DNA of 64,000 nucleotides, from the NCBI GenBank assembly GCA_022711465.1, contig JAKLEZ010000001.1, forward strand, positions 496,001-560,000, written 5' to 3'. Below the pieces are notes generated by a model. That model was given only the letters and a program-made list of their open reading frames with translations, did no database searches and had not been told where the DNA came from. Position numbers and translations under genes: made by a program. The stretch's first letter is position 1. Every line of letters starts with the position of its first letter. Of this stretch, positions 1 to 7,966 are shown one piece after another. This DNA is from Planctomycetota bacterium (GTDB lineage Bacteria > Planctomycetota > Phycisphaerae > UBA1845 > PWPN01).

Positions 1-466
1 CCTCCATCCAGGCGTACCCGTAGAGGGGCTTGCCCAGTTTGCCGGTCTCGATCGACTCGCGGAGGGCCATGTGATACGGGTCGTAGCGCTTGTGGAAATC
101 GACCTCGAGCAATCGTTCGGCCTTGCGGGCCGCAGCGATCATTTCCCTGCAGCCTTCGACGGTGACGTCCATGGGCTTTTCGACCAGGACGTGACAGCCG
201 GCCTCGAGAGCGGCCAGGACAATCGGCAGATGCGTCGGGTCCGGCGTGACCACAGAGACGCCGTCGAGGTGTTCCCTGGCGAACATCTCGCGATAGTCCC
301 TGTAGGTCTTCACGCCGTACTGTTCGCGGCGTTTGGCCAGCAGGTTCTCGTTCAGGTCGGCCAGGGATACCAGTTCACACCGTCCCCCGCGCTGACACTG
401 CGAGAAGGTCTGAAGGTGCATCTCGCCGAAGATGCCACCACCCACCACTCCGATCCGGATCGCCAT
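1..466 (-). CDS. Gfo/Idh/MocA family oxidoreductase, N-terminal part (runs off the window)
   Basis: About 155 codons are visible and the frame is open to the left edge. The N-terminus IRIGVVGGGIFGEMH is the GxGxxG Rossmann NAD(P)-binding motif, residues 70-85 read SVVTPDPTHLPIVL, and the segment HVLVEKPMDVTVEG holds the EKP signature (catalytic-site Lys) typical of the family. A following DFHKRYDP segment also fits. Members oxidise or reduce sugars, inositols or related polyols, and planctomycetes carry many paralogs, so the substrate cannot be named. The ATG at 466 is preceded by AGGAGA about 8 nt upstream, which fixes the start. The C-terminal substrate domain lies outside the window. Confidence 0.9.
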   Translation of the reverse strand, partial: MAIRIGVVGGGIFGEMHLQTFSQCQRGGRCELVSLADLNENLLAKRREQYGVKTYRDYREMFAREHLDGVSVVTPDPTHLPIVLAALEAGCHVLVEKPMDVTVEGCREMIAAARKAERLLEVDFHKRYDPYHMALRESIETGKLGKPLYGYAWME

Positions 467-503
467 GGGATCGTCTCCTGAATGTGCCGTCCTTGGAAGG
501 CTC

Positions 504-2138
504 CTACCGCTTCACCGCCTGCCGGGCTCGGTCGGACCAGGGCGCCGCGTTGGGATAGCTGCGCAGGAGTTCCGAATAGAGATCCGCGGCCGAGTCGGAA
601 TCACCCGCCGCCCTCCGGATCTCTGCGCAGCGAAACAGACACTCCGGGGCCAGGCGGCTCGTCGGGAAGTGAACCACGACCCGCATGAACGCCAGCCCGG
701 CCCGCCGGGCGTTCTGCTGGGCTGCGCCACCGGTCTCCTGGTCGCTCTTGAGCAGGTAGGCCCGGCCTTCCCAGTAGAACAGCTCCGCCTGGACCGGCCC
801 AGCTGGCTTGTTCCGCAAGGCGGCGAGCCGAACCAGAGCCTCATCGCCCTTACCGCTGTTGACCAGGAACTCGATCTCCGCCAACGGCGTCTTCACGACC
901 TGCCCGGGATCAGCCACGGCCTGTGCCGTAGCTGGCACACGAGCGGGTGCGGTGGCCGGCACCCGAGCCGGCACGGTGGCCGGAACGCGGGCTGGCAGGC
1001 TGGCTGGTACGCGAGCCGGGGCGGTAGCCGGAACACGGGCGGGTACGGGGGCGGGTGCCGTGATTGGCACACGGGCCGGCATCAGAGCAGGCGCAGTGGC
1101 TGGCACACGAGCCGGTACGGTGGCTGGTACGCGAGCCGGGGCGGCAGCCGGAACACGGGCGGGTACGGGGGCGGGTGCCGTGATTGGCACACGGGCCGGC
1201 ATCAGAGCAGGCGCAGTGGCTGGCACACGAGCCGGTACGGCGGCCGGAACGCGGGCTGGCAGGGTGGCTGGTACGCGAGCCGGGGCGGCAGCCGGAACGT
1301 GGGCGGGTACGGGGGCGGGTGCCGTGATTGGCACACGGGCCGGCATCAGAGCAGGCGCGGTGGCTGGCACACGAGCGGGTACGGTGGCCGGCACCCGAGC
1401 CGGTACGGGAGCCGGTGCGGTGGTTGACGCAGAGGGCGTGACGAGGGCCGGCACCCTGGCCGGCACGCGGCCCGACACGGGCGCGGGGGCGGAGGTCGGC
1501 GCCGTGCTCGGCGGCTTGACACTCACGGCCAACGGCCGCTTCTGCCCGGGCCAGGTTGACCGCCACCGGAGCAACGATTCGCCTACCGCGGTACCGCGAG
1601 ACCTCTCGATGGCCGCATCGACCGCTGCGAAGGCCGCAGGCATGACGATCGAATCCGCGACCGGCACGCGGGTGGGTCTGAGGCTCTCGACGATTTCCGG
1701 CATCCTCTCGAGCACGGCCACATAGTGGGCCACGGCGTGGTCGAACCGGCCGTCCATGTCGCACACCCTGATCAGTCGGCAGCGGACCAAGAGGGCGCGA
1801 TCCAGGGACTCGCCGGTCTGAACCGGAGTCTTGGCGAGCAGCCTCCCGTAGTCTTCCGCCGCCTGTCGGAAGGCCCCGTCCTGTTGCTGCTTCTCCGCCC
1901 GGTTGAATGCATCCCAGCCGGCGATCTGCAGGTAGGTCACCTGTTCGAGCGGCTGCTCGACTTCCCGGCCGCTCGACAGACGATACACGATCTTCCCGGC
2001 CCTGACCGCGGTCACCCGCACGTTCACCACCATGGGCTGTCCGTGCACGTTGACGATATCGGCCTGGGCGACCAATGCCGCGACGGAGAGAGCGATCAGG
2101 CACCCTCCTGCAGACAAGGAAGCACGAAATCTGGACAC
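504..2138 (-). CDS. Secreted TPR-like protein with a long VPARVPAT-type repeat linker
   Basis: About 544 residues. From the GTG at 2138 the N-terminus is VSRFRASL then a hydrophobic run ending AALVAQA, a good Sec signal peptide; a GTG at 2150 is an alternative, and the frame is open to 2207 but that would overlap the upstream gene. An N-terminal domain (to about residue 190) contains TPR-like helices (AFNRAEKQQQDGAFRQAAEDY). The centre, about 180 residues, is an almost pure repeat of VPARVPAT / APALMPARVPIT. The C-terminal 130 residues again look like TPR/BamD-type helices (AELFYWEGRAYLL, RLAPECLFRCAEIRR, AADLYSELLRSYPN). It sits 5 nt downstream of the vWA membrane gene and is probably co-transcribed with it. 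Function unknown; a periplasm-spanning scaffold is an inference from the architecture. Confidence 0.8.
   Translation of the reverse strand: MSRFRASLSAGGCLIALSVAALVAQADIVNVHGQPMVVNVRVTAVRAGKIVYRLSSGREVEQPLEQVTYLQIAGWDAFNRAEKQQQDGAFRQAAEDYGRLLAKTPVQTGESLDRALLVRCRLIRVCDMDGRFDHAVAHYVAVLERMPEIVESLRPTRVPVADSIVMPAAFAAVDAAIERSRGTAVGESLLRWRSTWPGQKRPLAVSVKPPSTAPTSAPAPVSGRVPARVPALVTPSASTTAPAPVPARVPATVPARVPATAPALMPARVPITAPAPVPAHVPAAAPARVPATLPARVPAAVPARVPATAPALMPARVPITAPAPVPARVPAAAPARVPATVPARVPATAPALMPARVPITAPAPVPARVPATAPARVPASLPARVPATVPARVPATAPARVPATAQAVADPGQVVKTPLAEIEFLVNSGKGDEALVRLAALRNKPAGPVQAELFYWEGRAYLLKSDQETGGAAQQNARRAGLAFMRVVVHFPTSRLAPECLFRCAEIRRAAGDSDSAADLYSELLRSYPNAAPWSDRARQAVKR
927..1476 (-). 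repeat. In-frame 24-bp tandem repeat array encoding Pro/Val/Ala/Arg octads
   Basis: The coding strand repeats a 24-bp unit (8 codons, V-P-A-R-V-P-A-T and variants). A larger unit is visible: the marker TGATTGGCAC recurs at 1061, 1181 and 1325 on the plus strand, i.e. spacings of 120 and 144 bp, both multiples of 24. Copies of the 120-bp block at about 1021-1140 and 1141-1260 are nearly identical, which suggests recent expansion by slippage or unequal recombination. Confidence 0.9.
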
Positions 2139-2154
2139 TTGAGCGAACACCCTC

Positions 2155-3132
2155 TCACCGAGTAGCCAGAGGCACGATTCGGAAATGCCCTCCGTGGTTC
2201 TTGGCAATCCGTTCCATCAAGCCGCTGCACCGAGGCGCCGGGTCAAAGCCGAGGGTGGTGATCGCCACCGCACGGTCCTTGTTGAGTTGAGCCAGGGTCC
2301 GTTCCAGTTCTTCCTCGATGTTGCGGTAGTCGCCATCCGCAATGAAGTAGATGAGTTCCGGTTTCACCCTGAAGGCCCGTCGGAACGCCTCAATCGGATC
2401 GGCACTTCCCCGCTTGGGTCGGTCCTTGGATGTCTCCAGGAAGGCCAGTGCATCCTGCTTGTACTTGCGGATCGCGGGTACCAGCCGACCGGTCCCGAAC
2501 TCGGTGATGTCGCCGCCGGGCTTGGCGAAGACGATATGGAACTTCTGAGTGGGAACGAGGGTCTCCAGCGAGTTCTGGATCTCGGCGCAGATCTCCGCCC
2601 GAAAGCGATACACCGACTCGGAGAAATCGGCTACATAGACGACCTTGTAGGCATTGCCCGCCTGGCCGAAGAGGCCGCTGGCCGGGGCCATCGATGCGGC
2701 CGGGCCGGTGGAGCCAACCAAGCCGATCGCCTGTCCGGGCAAGCTCGCCCCGCTGGTCTCCGGGCGATGATCGGTCAGGACGGTGAAGGTGGGCATCTCG
2801 CCGAGGCTCACGGCCGCCACCGGGGGGGGCTCCGGTGCCGCCTGGCGATCCATGATTGAAGGGGTCTGCTGCTGGGTCAGCTTGAGGGGTACGTTCTGGA
2901 TCGGCTGCTGGGGACTGGGGCCGCCCGTCAATTGGGCCTCGGGAATGATAATCCGCCGGATCGGGGCGGCCTCTCGCATGGCGATGCTGTAGAAGCCGTA
3001 GAACAGCCCGGCATGAAGGGCGATCGAGACAACCCATGCAAAGGTTCGCGACCGAACCACGCGCATTGGCCATGCGGGTCGCGACCGGCGGGCGACGTGA
3101 ACGGGGATTTCGGCGTAGGCGGGTGAGCTCAT
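2155..3132 (-). CDS. Membrane-anchored von Willebrand factor A domain protein
   Basis: About 325 residues from the ATG at 3132 (MSSPAYAEIP); the frame extends to 3237 but the extra 35 residues are Arg-rich and unlike a conserved domain. One N-terminal membrane helix (TFAWVVSIALHAGLFYGFYSIA) is followed by a Pro/Gln-rich linker, giving a TonB-like N-terminal shape. The C-terminal 190 residues form a vWA fold: VVYVADFSESV provides the DxSxS MIDAS signature, followed by LIYFIADGDYRNIEEE and VAITTLGFD. The protein should be anchored in the inner membrane with the vWA domain in the periplasm. The downstream gene (TPR/repeat protein) is 5 nt away. A structural or scaffolding role is inferred; no enzyme motif is seen. 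Confidence 0.8.
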   Translation of the reverse strand: MSSPAYAEIPVHVARRSRPAWPMRVVRSRTFAWVVSIALHAGLFYGFYSIAMREAAPIRRIIIPEAQLTGGPSPQQPIQNVPLKLTQQQTPSIMDRQAAPEPPPVAAVSLGEMPTFTVLTDHRPETSGASLPGQAIGLVGSTGPAASMAPASGLFGQAGNAYKVVYVADFSESVYRFRAEICAEIQNSLETLVPTQKFHIVFAKPGGDITEFGTGRLVPAIRKYKQDALAFLETSKDRPKRGSADPIEAFRRAFRVKPELIYFIADGDYRNIEEELERTLAQLNKDRAVAITTLGFDPAPRCSGLMERIAKNHGGHFRIVPLATR

Positions 3133-3275
3133 GCGTAACCAGCGATGCCTGCGACGGCGGTCGTCCTCCATGCACGCACGGCTCCGAATGCCGGCCGTAC
3201 TCCCTCGGAGTGTATGGACGGCAGCAGAGAGCGTCAAATAGTGAGCTGGGCGGTGGTTTGTGATATGGTAGGGGC

Positions 3276-4406
3276 ATGCGAAACGGGCAAGGGTTCATTC
3301 TGTCGTCCTTGTTGCTGGTGACCTGGGCTGCACCGGGCCTGGGGGCCGCGGAGAGCGCGCCGGCGAGCGGCGAACGCAAGACGCCTCCGGCCGCGACGCG
3401 GCCTGCCCCGTCATTCACGCTCAATCTCGCGGCGGCCATGGCCGATCCGCCCACCTGGGGCGCGGGACACGCGGCACAACTGGCGGCCATGGAGCGGCTG
3501 TCTGAAGAGGTTGAGCCGCCCCTCGATCGGGCGGCCGCCCATCTGGCGATCGCGAACTGGCTGCTGGCGGTCCCGACCAGCCACGCGGCCACACGATGGC
3601 TGGTCGGACTGGCCGACGACGAGGATCTGGCCCTCCTGGCCGATTCAGCGGCTTCGGCTCGCAGGCATGTTGAGAAGGCACGGAAGGAACTGGAGGCGGT
3701 CGGCAAGCTCACCAGCCGTCCGGAGGACGGTTTGAACGATCGAGCCTCTCGACTGGCGACGACCGCCGCCAGTCTGGAACCTTTTGCCACCCTATTGGCC
3801 GCAGGGAGGATGACTGAGACAGACGAGAAAGCTCGCCAGGGGGCCTGGGGCCGCGTTGCCCGGGGCCTGGCGGCGGCACGCGAGTCGACGGACGAGGATC
3901 TGGCCGCCGGCGCCCTCCTCTGGCAAGCGTTCGCCTGGCAGATGGCCGGACGAACCGAGCGCGCCAAGAGCGGACTGCCGGAGCCGCTGACGCCGCCGTC
4001 CAAGCCCGGATACGACTTCCTGGCTCGCCTGCTTCGCTGTCGACTATTGAGCGACGCCGGGCAGTTCACCGCAGCGACCACGCTGACAATCGAGATTCGC
4101 CGACAGTGCAGCGCCTGGTTCAAGGGCGACCCCTCGAATGCTGCCGCCCCCCCGCAGCGACTGGCCGCCCTGGTCCAGTGCCAGATCGGCAAGCGCTGGC
4201 TGCAGCGGCTCAGAACAGACCCCGCTCCAGCCGCCACCGGCCCGCTGGAAACGATGCTCGGGGAATTACAGGCGGCCTACTTCGATGAGGCTGAGGGTCG
4301 CCCACGAGTGTATTTCCTGGAAACGACCATCCCGGTCACCATCCATCCCCCCGCCCAGAAGGCTCCTGCGACCGCGAGCCAGCCGCTACCGGCGGACGAA
4401 TCGTAA
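3276..4406 (+). CDS. Secreted helical protein of unknown function
   Basis: 376 residues with a clear signal peptide (MRNGQGFILSSLLLVTWAAPGLGAA). The mature part is Ala-rich and helical, with segments such as AAHLAIANWLLAVPTSHAAT, SARRHVEKARKELEAVG and FLARLLRCRLLSDAGQF that look like degenerate TPR-type helical pairs. No catalytic motif is recognised. It is divergent from the vWA/TPR pair across a 143-bp gap, so the two transcription units may share a control region. Function unknown. Confidence 0.75.
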   Translation: MRNGQGFILSSLLLVTWAAPGLGAAESAPASGERKTPPAATRPAPSFTLNLAAAMADPPTWGAGHAAQLAAMERLSEEVEPPLDRAAAHLAIANWLLAVPTSHAATRWLVGLADDEDLALLADSAASARRHVEKARKELEAVGKLTSRPEDGLNDRASRLATTAASLEPFATLLAAGRMTETDEKARQGAWGRVARGLAAARESTDEDLAAGALLWQAFAWQMAGRTERAKSGLPEPLTPPSKPGYDFLARLLRCRLLSDAGQFTAATTLTIEIRRQCSAWFKGDPSNAAAPPQRLAALVQCQIGKRWLQRLRTDPAPAATGPLETMLGELQAAYFDEAEGRPRVYFLETTIPVTIHPPAQKAPATASQPLPADES

Positions 4407-4492
4407 CCCGCATAATGGCAGTAGGTTGCAATCAGCGGTGGCCGAACTCGGTCGCGAAAGGCCGGTCCTGATCGACCCTCGGGTGAGACAAA

Positions 4493-4532
4493 GAAAGCAC
4501 CGGGAGCCCCTGGGGGCTGACCCGGTGCTTTC
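4493..4532 (+). terminator. Strong two-tier hairpin, possible terminator
   Basis: In the 365-bp gap 4407-4771 a perfect 12-bp stem, GAAAGCACCGGG (4493-4504) with CCCGGTGCTTTC (4521-4532), encloses a second stem AGCCCC/GGGGCT with a 2-nt loop. It lies about 90 bp after the stop at 4406. There is no U-tract after it on the plus strand. Read on the minus strand it is followed by the pyrimidine-rich CTTTCTTTGTCTC. A terminator for the 3276-4406 gene is the simplest reading; a structured RNA is possible. The rest of the gap shows nothing else I can support. Confidence 0.4.
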
Positions 4533-4771
4533 CGGAGGGGAAAGAAGCCGGTGTTGACGCTCGTTTGCCACTCTGCCGCTGTCAAGCCTCGTCATCTTAT
4601 TATACGCACGCGGGTCCGAAAAGTTGGCCCCTTGAGATCGAATTTCCGCGGCTTCACCCTTGCGTGGTGGGCGGAAAACGACCATCATAACACACACACT
4701 TTCGTGGCCCCCGGGTCAAGCGGCGTCGGCGCGGCGGGAGACTGGGTGGGGCAGGCGGGTTGCAGGATCCT

Positions 4772-6244
4772 ATGTTGGCTTGTGCCCGACATTCTCGTGG
4801 CGGCGCTTCCGGTGGCGAGTCTCGCGATCGCTGGGTCGCGTGGCTCGGGCGGTTCGTGGCCCTGTCGCTGAGTTGCCCGCTCACGACCGTGACCGTCGAG
4901 GGGCAACAGGGCAGCTCGGCATTTCTCAACCAGCAACGAGCCCTTGAGGACGAAGTCCGTGCCGCCCTGGACAAGGAAATGCCGACCGACCAGAAGTTCG
5001 ACATGGACTGGGGCGGCTGGTACAGCTTCCACCTCTTCCAGTTCGACGACGGCGTCAACTCCTCGCGGACCTTCCGCCGGCAGGACATCCGCGGGTGGAC
5101 GTCGGCCAGCATCGATCAGGGAGCTCACGAGTTCTATCTCCGCGGCAAGCTGTTGTTCGAGGATTGGAACCACGGCGACTCGTACGACGGCAATGAGGAC
5201 GACGTCGTCGGGCCGAATCTCGACCGGGGCTTCTATCAGTTTGACTTGCGGAAGGCGGCCAAGGCCTGTGGCGGGAACCGGCTCGACTGGGACCTGAATG
5301 TGAAGGCCGGCCGCGATCTGGTCGAGTTCGGCACCGGCTACGCTCTATCCCTGCCGATGGATCACGTCCAAATCAAGCTCGAGGCCGAGAAGGTCGAACT
5401 GACCAGCCTGATTGGCACGAGCATCCGCAGTGTCGCCGATTTTGACCTCAGCCGACCGAAGTACGGCAGCATGCACCGCAATTTCTATGGCCTGCAGGCC
5501 AAGTACCTCGGCCTGGACAAGCATCAGCCCTTCTTCTATGCCCTGTGGAACGAGGATCTCCGAGGGCAACGAGCACCGGACTTCTTCCGCAATCACGATT
5601 ACGACTCGTACTACCTGGGCATTGGTTCGACCGGCGAGCTGGCCAGGGACCTGCGATACGGATCAGAGTGGGTGTTCGAAGGCGGCCGGAGCTACATGGA
5701 CCGCTGGCCGCCGACGCGGCGGAACGTCTGCGCCTGGGCCTTCGATCAGTCCCTCGAGTACCTCCCCCACTGGCCGCTGCAGCCGCGGTTCATCGGCGAG
5801 TACATGTTTGCCAGCGGGGACGCGGATCGACGACTGAGTCCCACCGACGTCGAAGGGGGCAACACGGCCGGCAGGGACACCGGCTTCGTGGGCTTCGGCT
5901 ATCGTGACACCGGGCTCGCGTTCGGGCCACGGCTGAGCAACGTCCACATCTGGCGGTCCGGCGCGGCCTTCAAGCCGTTGGAGAAGATCGAGTGTCTGCG
6001 TGACCTGGAATGCGGCACCGACTGGTTCCTCTATGCCAAGAACCGGGCCAACGCCGCCGTCTCGGATGAAACCGCGAACGAGGAGTCGGGGTACCTCGGC
6101 TGGGAGATGGATTACTTCGCGAACTGGCGAATCACCTCCGACCTGGCGTGGACGGTCCGCCTGGGAACGTTCTTCCCCGGACAGGCGTTCAGCGACCAGA
6201 CGACGAGGACCTTCTTCCTGACGGGCGTGACCTACAGCTTCTGA
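4772..6244 (+). CDS. Alginate-export-like outer-membrane beta-barrel protein
   Basis: About 490 residues from the ATG at 4772 (a TTG at 4760 is also in frame). A weak N-terminal signal (WLGRFVALSLSCPLTTVTVEG) is followed by a region rich in alternating aromatic/polar strands: KFDMDWGGWYSFHLFQFDD, AHEFYLRGKLLFEDWN, DWDLNVKAGRDLVEFGTGY. The chain ends in GVTYSF, the C-terminal aromatic expected of a Bam-assembled barrel. The pattern resembles the alginate-export (AlgE-type) family, in which an 18-strand barrel passes anionic polysaccharide. It begins a probable operon with a lipoprotein, a FecR protein and a cyclase. The actual exported ligand is unknown. Confidence 0.7.
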   Translation: MLACARHSRGGASGGESRDRWVAWLGRFVALSLSCPLTTVTVEGQQGSSAFLNQQRALEDEVRAALDKEMPTDQKFDMDWGGWYSFHLFQFDDGVNSSRTFRRQDIRGWTSASIDQGAHEFYLRGKLLFEDWNHGDSYDGNEDDVVGPNLDRGFYQFDLRKAAKACGGNRLDWDLNVKAGRDLVEFGTGYALSLPMDHVQIKLEAEKVELTSLIGTSIRSVADFDLSRPKYGSMHRNFYGLQAKYLGLDKHQPFFYALWNEDLRGQRAPDFFRNHDYDSYYLGIGSTGELARDLRYGSEWVFEGGRSYMDRWPPTRRNVCAWAFDQSLEYLPHWPLQPRFIGEYMFASGDADRRLSPTDVEGGNTAGRDTGFVGFGYRDTGLAFGPRLSNVHIWRSGAAFKPLEKIECLRDLECGTDWFLYAKNRANAAVSDETANEESGYLGWEMDYFANWRITSDLAWTVRLGTFFPGQAFSDQTTRTFFLTGVTYSF

Positions 6245-6291
6245 AGCGTGCCGACGGCCCTGCCTTCGCCACGCAAAGTGAGACGTGAGCA

Positions 6292-6897
6292 GTGAGAAGT
6301 GAGACCCGCAAGTTGGCTTGGCTCGCATTTGTCACCGTGCTGACGGCAGGGTGCGGTCTCGGCTGCACGCAGGCCGTCCGCGTCGAACAGGCGGATCAGG
6401 GCGAGCGGGTGGACGTCGACACCCTCCTTCACGAGCAGCTGCAGAAGGAACCGATGGTTACTGTGGCCGAGGCCTACCGAGCCATGGTCATCCTTGCGGA
6501 TGGGGACGACGCGTACAAGAGTTTCGAGGAGCGGCGGGCATCACTCGAGAACCGGGGCATTGCCCGGGCCGAGTGGAATCTGAGGCGGGAGGCGTGCATC
6601 GACAAGGGCAGCGTCGCCTACATGGTCTGCCAGATCATCCAGGCTCCTGGGGGGGCGAATCTCAACTTGCTGGGCCGGGCGGCGCACATCGGTGACCGGC
6701 GATACGCCCTTCGCGAATTGGCCTTTCTCGATCTTCTGCCCCAGACCGCCCCGTACCGCTACATCACCGGCGGGGAACTGGTCGATCTGACCGCCAAAGC
6801 CGACCGCTACATGGCGGCGCACGGCCGCTACGCCTCGGAGCCGACCGACGTCCAGAAGGAGCTTGAAGCCCCAGGCTCGCAACCCGCGAGGAATTAG
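6292..6897 (+). CDS. Small lipoprotein of unknown function
   Basis: 201 residues with a GTG start. The N-terminus MRSETRKLAWLAFVTVLTAGC ends in a canonical lipobox (LTAGC), so it is probably lipidated and held in the periplasm or outer membrane. The mature protein is mostly helical (VTVAEAYRAMVILADGDDAY, WNLRREACIDKG) and has a conserved-looking RAAHIGDRRYALRELAFLDLLP segment. It lies 47 bp after the barrel gene and 56 bp before the FecR gene, so it is probably an accessory lipoprotein of that system. No family recognised. Confidence 0.7.
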   Translation: MRSETRKLAWLAFVTVLTAGCGLGCTQAVRVEQADQGERVDVDTLLHEQLQKEPMVTVAEAYRAMVILADGDDAYKSFEERRASLENRGIARAEWNLRREACIDKGSVAYMVCQIIQAPGGANLNLLGRAAHIGDRRYALRELAFLDLLPQTAPYRYITGGELVDLTAKADRYMAAHGRYASEPTDVQKELEAPGSQPARN

Positions 6898-6953
6898 GCT
6901 GTTTGTCGAGGCAGGACAGGCTCCCATCGGCTAGAATGGTGTATCAGGTGAAC

Positions 6954-7949
6954 ATGATGAGATACTGCACAACCATCTGGTCCGGCGTTGCGGCACTTCT
7001 GATCACGGCGGCCTCGTGGGCTCAGGACGTCACCCCCGCGGCTCAACCGGCCGGCGGAGCCCCTGCCGCCGCGCCGACGGCGCCGGTGGGACAGCCACCC
7101 GCCACCAGGCCGTCCGGCGAGCCCATGCAAGCCCGGGTGGCCAAGCTCGAGGGTACGGTCCACTACGCCTTGGCGGGCGCCGGGGGCACCACCGGTGAGT
7201 GGAAAGCCGCCAGGGTCGGCGACCTGCTGCCGGCCGGTACGCGCATCCGCACTCGCCTGCGATCCAAAGTCGTCCTCACGTTTGGGGATGATACCGTGGT
7301 GATGATCGACCGGGCGACGCTGGCCAGTATCGATCAGTTTCAGCGTGTCGCCGATACCAAGGAGGTTCGCCTGGGACTGGGGCACGGCGCGGTCCGAGCC
7401 GGAGTGGCGGAGACCACCCTGAGAAGCGACATGACCATCGAGACGCCGACCGCGACGCTGTCCAAGAAAGGCACGATGGATTTCGGCATCGAGTACGAAC
7501 CCAGCACCGGCCGGTTCAAGATCGACCTGGCCCAGGAGGGCCTGGTGACAGCCTTGAACAGGATGACCGAGGAATCGCGAAACCTGCACGCCGGACAGTA
7601 CGTCACTGAACGCATGGTTCGCTGGATCGAGACGGCGACCTTCGACCGGCACGTCTCGTTTGCCGATGTCTTCGGGCAGACAGGGACCGAGAAGCTGTTC
7701 AACGTGCTCAACGGCTCGGGCGCCGGGTCACTGGAGCCGGGCGGCGGAATCACCACCCGGGCCTTCGCCCGGCGTTTTCAGGGGCGTTCGGGGGGGCCTG
7801 CGTTGGGCCAGAACTTGACCAACGCCCTGGGCACTACGGCACTCCTGGCCCCACTCAGCACCGGCGGCGGCACGCGCGTGGTGAACAGGCCCGAGGGCAA
7901 CTTCGGCACCGGCAGCGGCAGACTCCCTCACCTCTGGGGCACCCGCTAG
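6954..7949 (+). CDS. FecR-domain periplasmic protein
   Basis: About 331 residues from the ATG at 6954, which has AGGTG 3-4 nt upstream; the frame opens at 6903. The signal peptide is TTIWSGVAALLITAASWAQ, followed by an Ala/Pro-rich linker. A FecR domain occupies about residues 40-165: ARVAKLEGTVHYAL, LPAGTRIRTRLRSKVVLTFG, VVMIDRATLASIDQF and a final SDMTIETPTATLSKKGT. FecR-type domains sense or relay signals at the envelope, and outside iron uptake they often occur with polysaccharide secretion proteins. Here the gene sits between an outer-membrane barrel/lipoprotein pair and a membrane cyclase 17 bp downstream, which suggests an envelope-to-cyclic-nucleotide relay. Confidence 0.8.
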   Translation: MMRYCTTIWSGVAALLITAASWAQDVTPAAQPAGGAPAAAPTAPVGQPPATRPSGEPMQARVAKLEGTVHYALAGAGGTTGEWKAARVGDLLPAGTRIRTRLRSKVVLTFGDDTVVMIDRATLASIDQFQRVADTKEVRLGLGHGAVRAGVAETTLRSDMTIETPTATLSKKGTMDFGIEYEPSTGRFKIDLAQEGLVTALNRMTEESRNLHAGQYVTERMVRWIETATFDRHVSFADVFGQTGTEKLFNVLNGSGAGSLEPGGGITTRAFARRFQGRSGGPALGQNLTNALGTTALLAPLSTGGGTRVVNRPEGNFGTGSGRLPHLWGTR

Positions 7950-7966
7950 GCGACAACACGCACATC

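Noticed and set aside
927..1476. Possible CRISPR array because of regular repeats
   Set aside because: The repeats are contiguous, in frame and without spacers; no cas genes are present anywhere in the window.
808..1725. Long plus-strand reading frame with AGTRAG repeats
   Set aside because: It is the antisense shadow of the in-frame 24-bp repeat; there is no start context, and the minus strand encodes a protein with signal peptide and TPR-like domains.
4551..4620. Promoter using TTGACG and TATTATA before the barrel gene
   Set aside because: The spacing on the plus strand is about 44 bp, and on the minus strand the boxes are in the wrong order.
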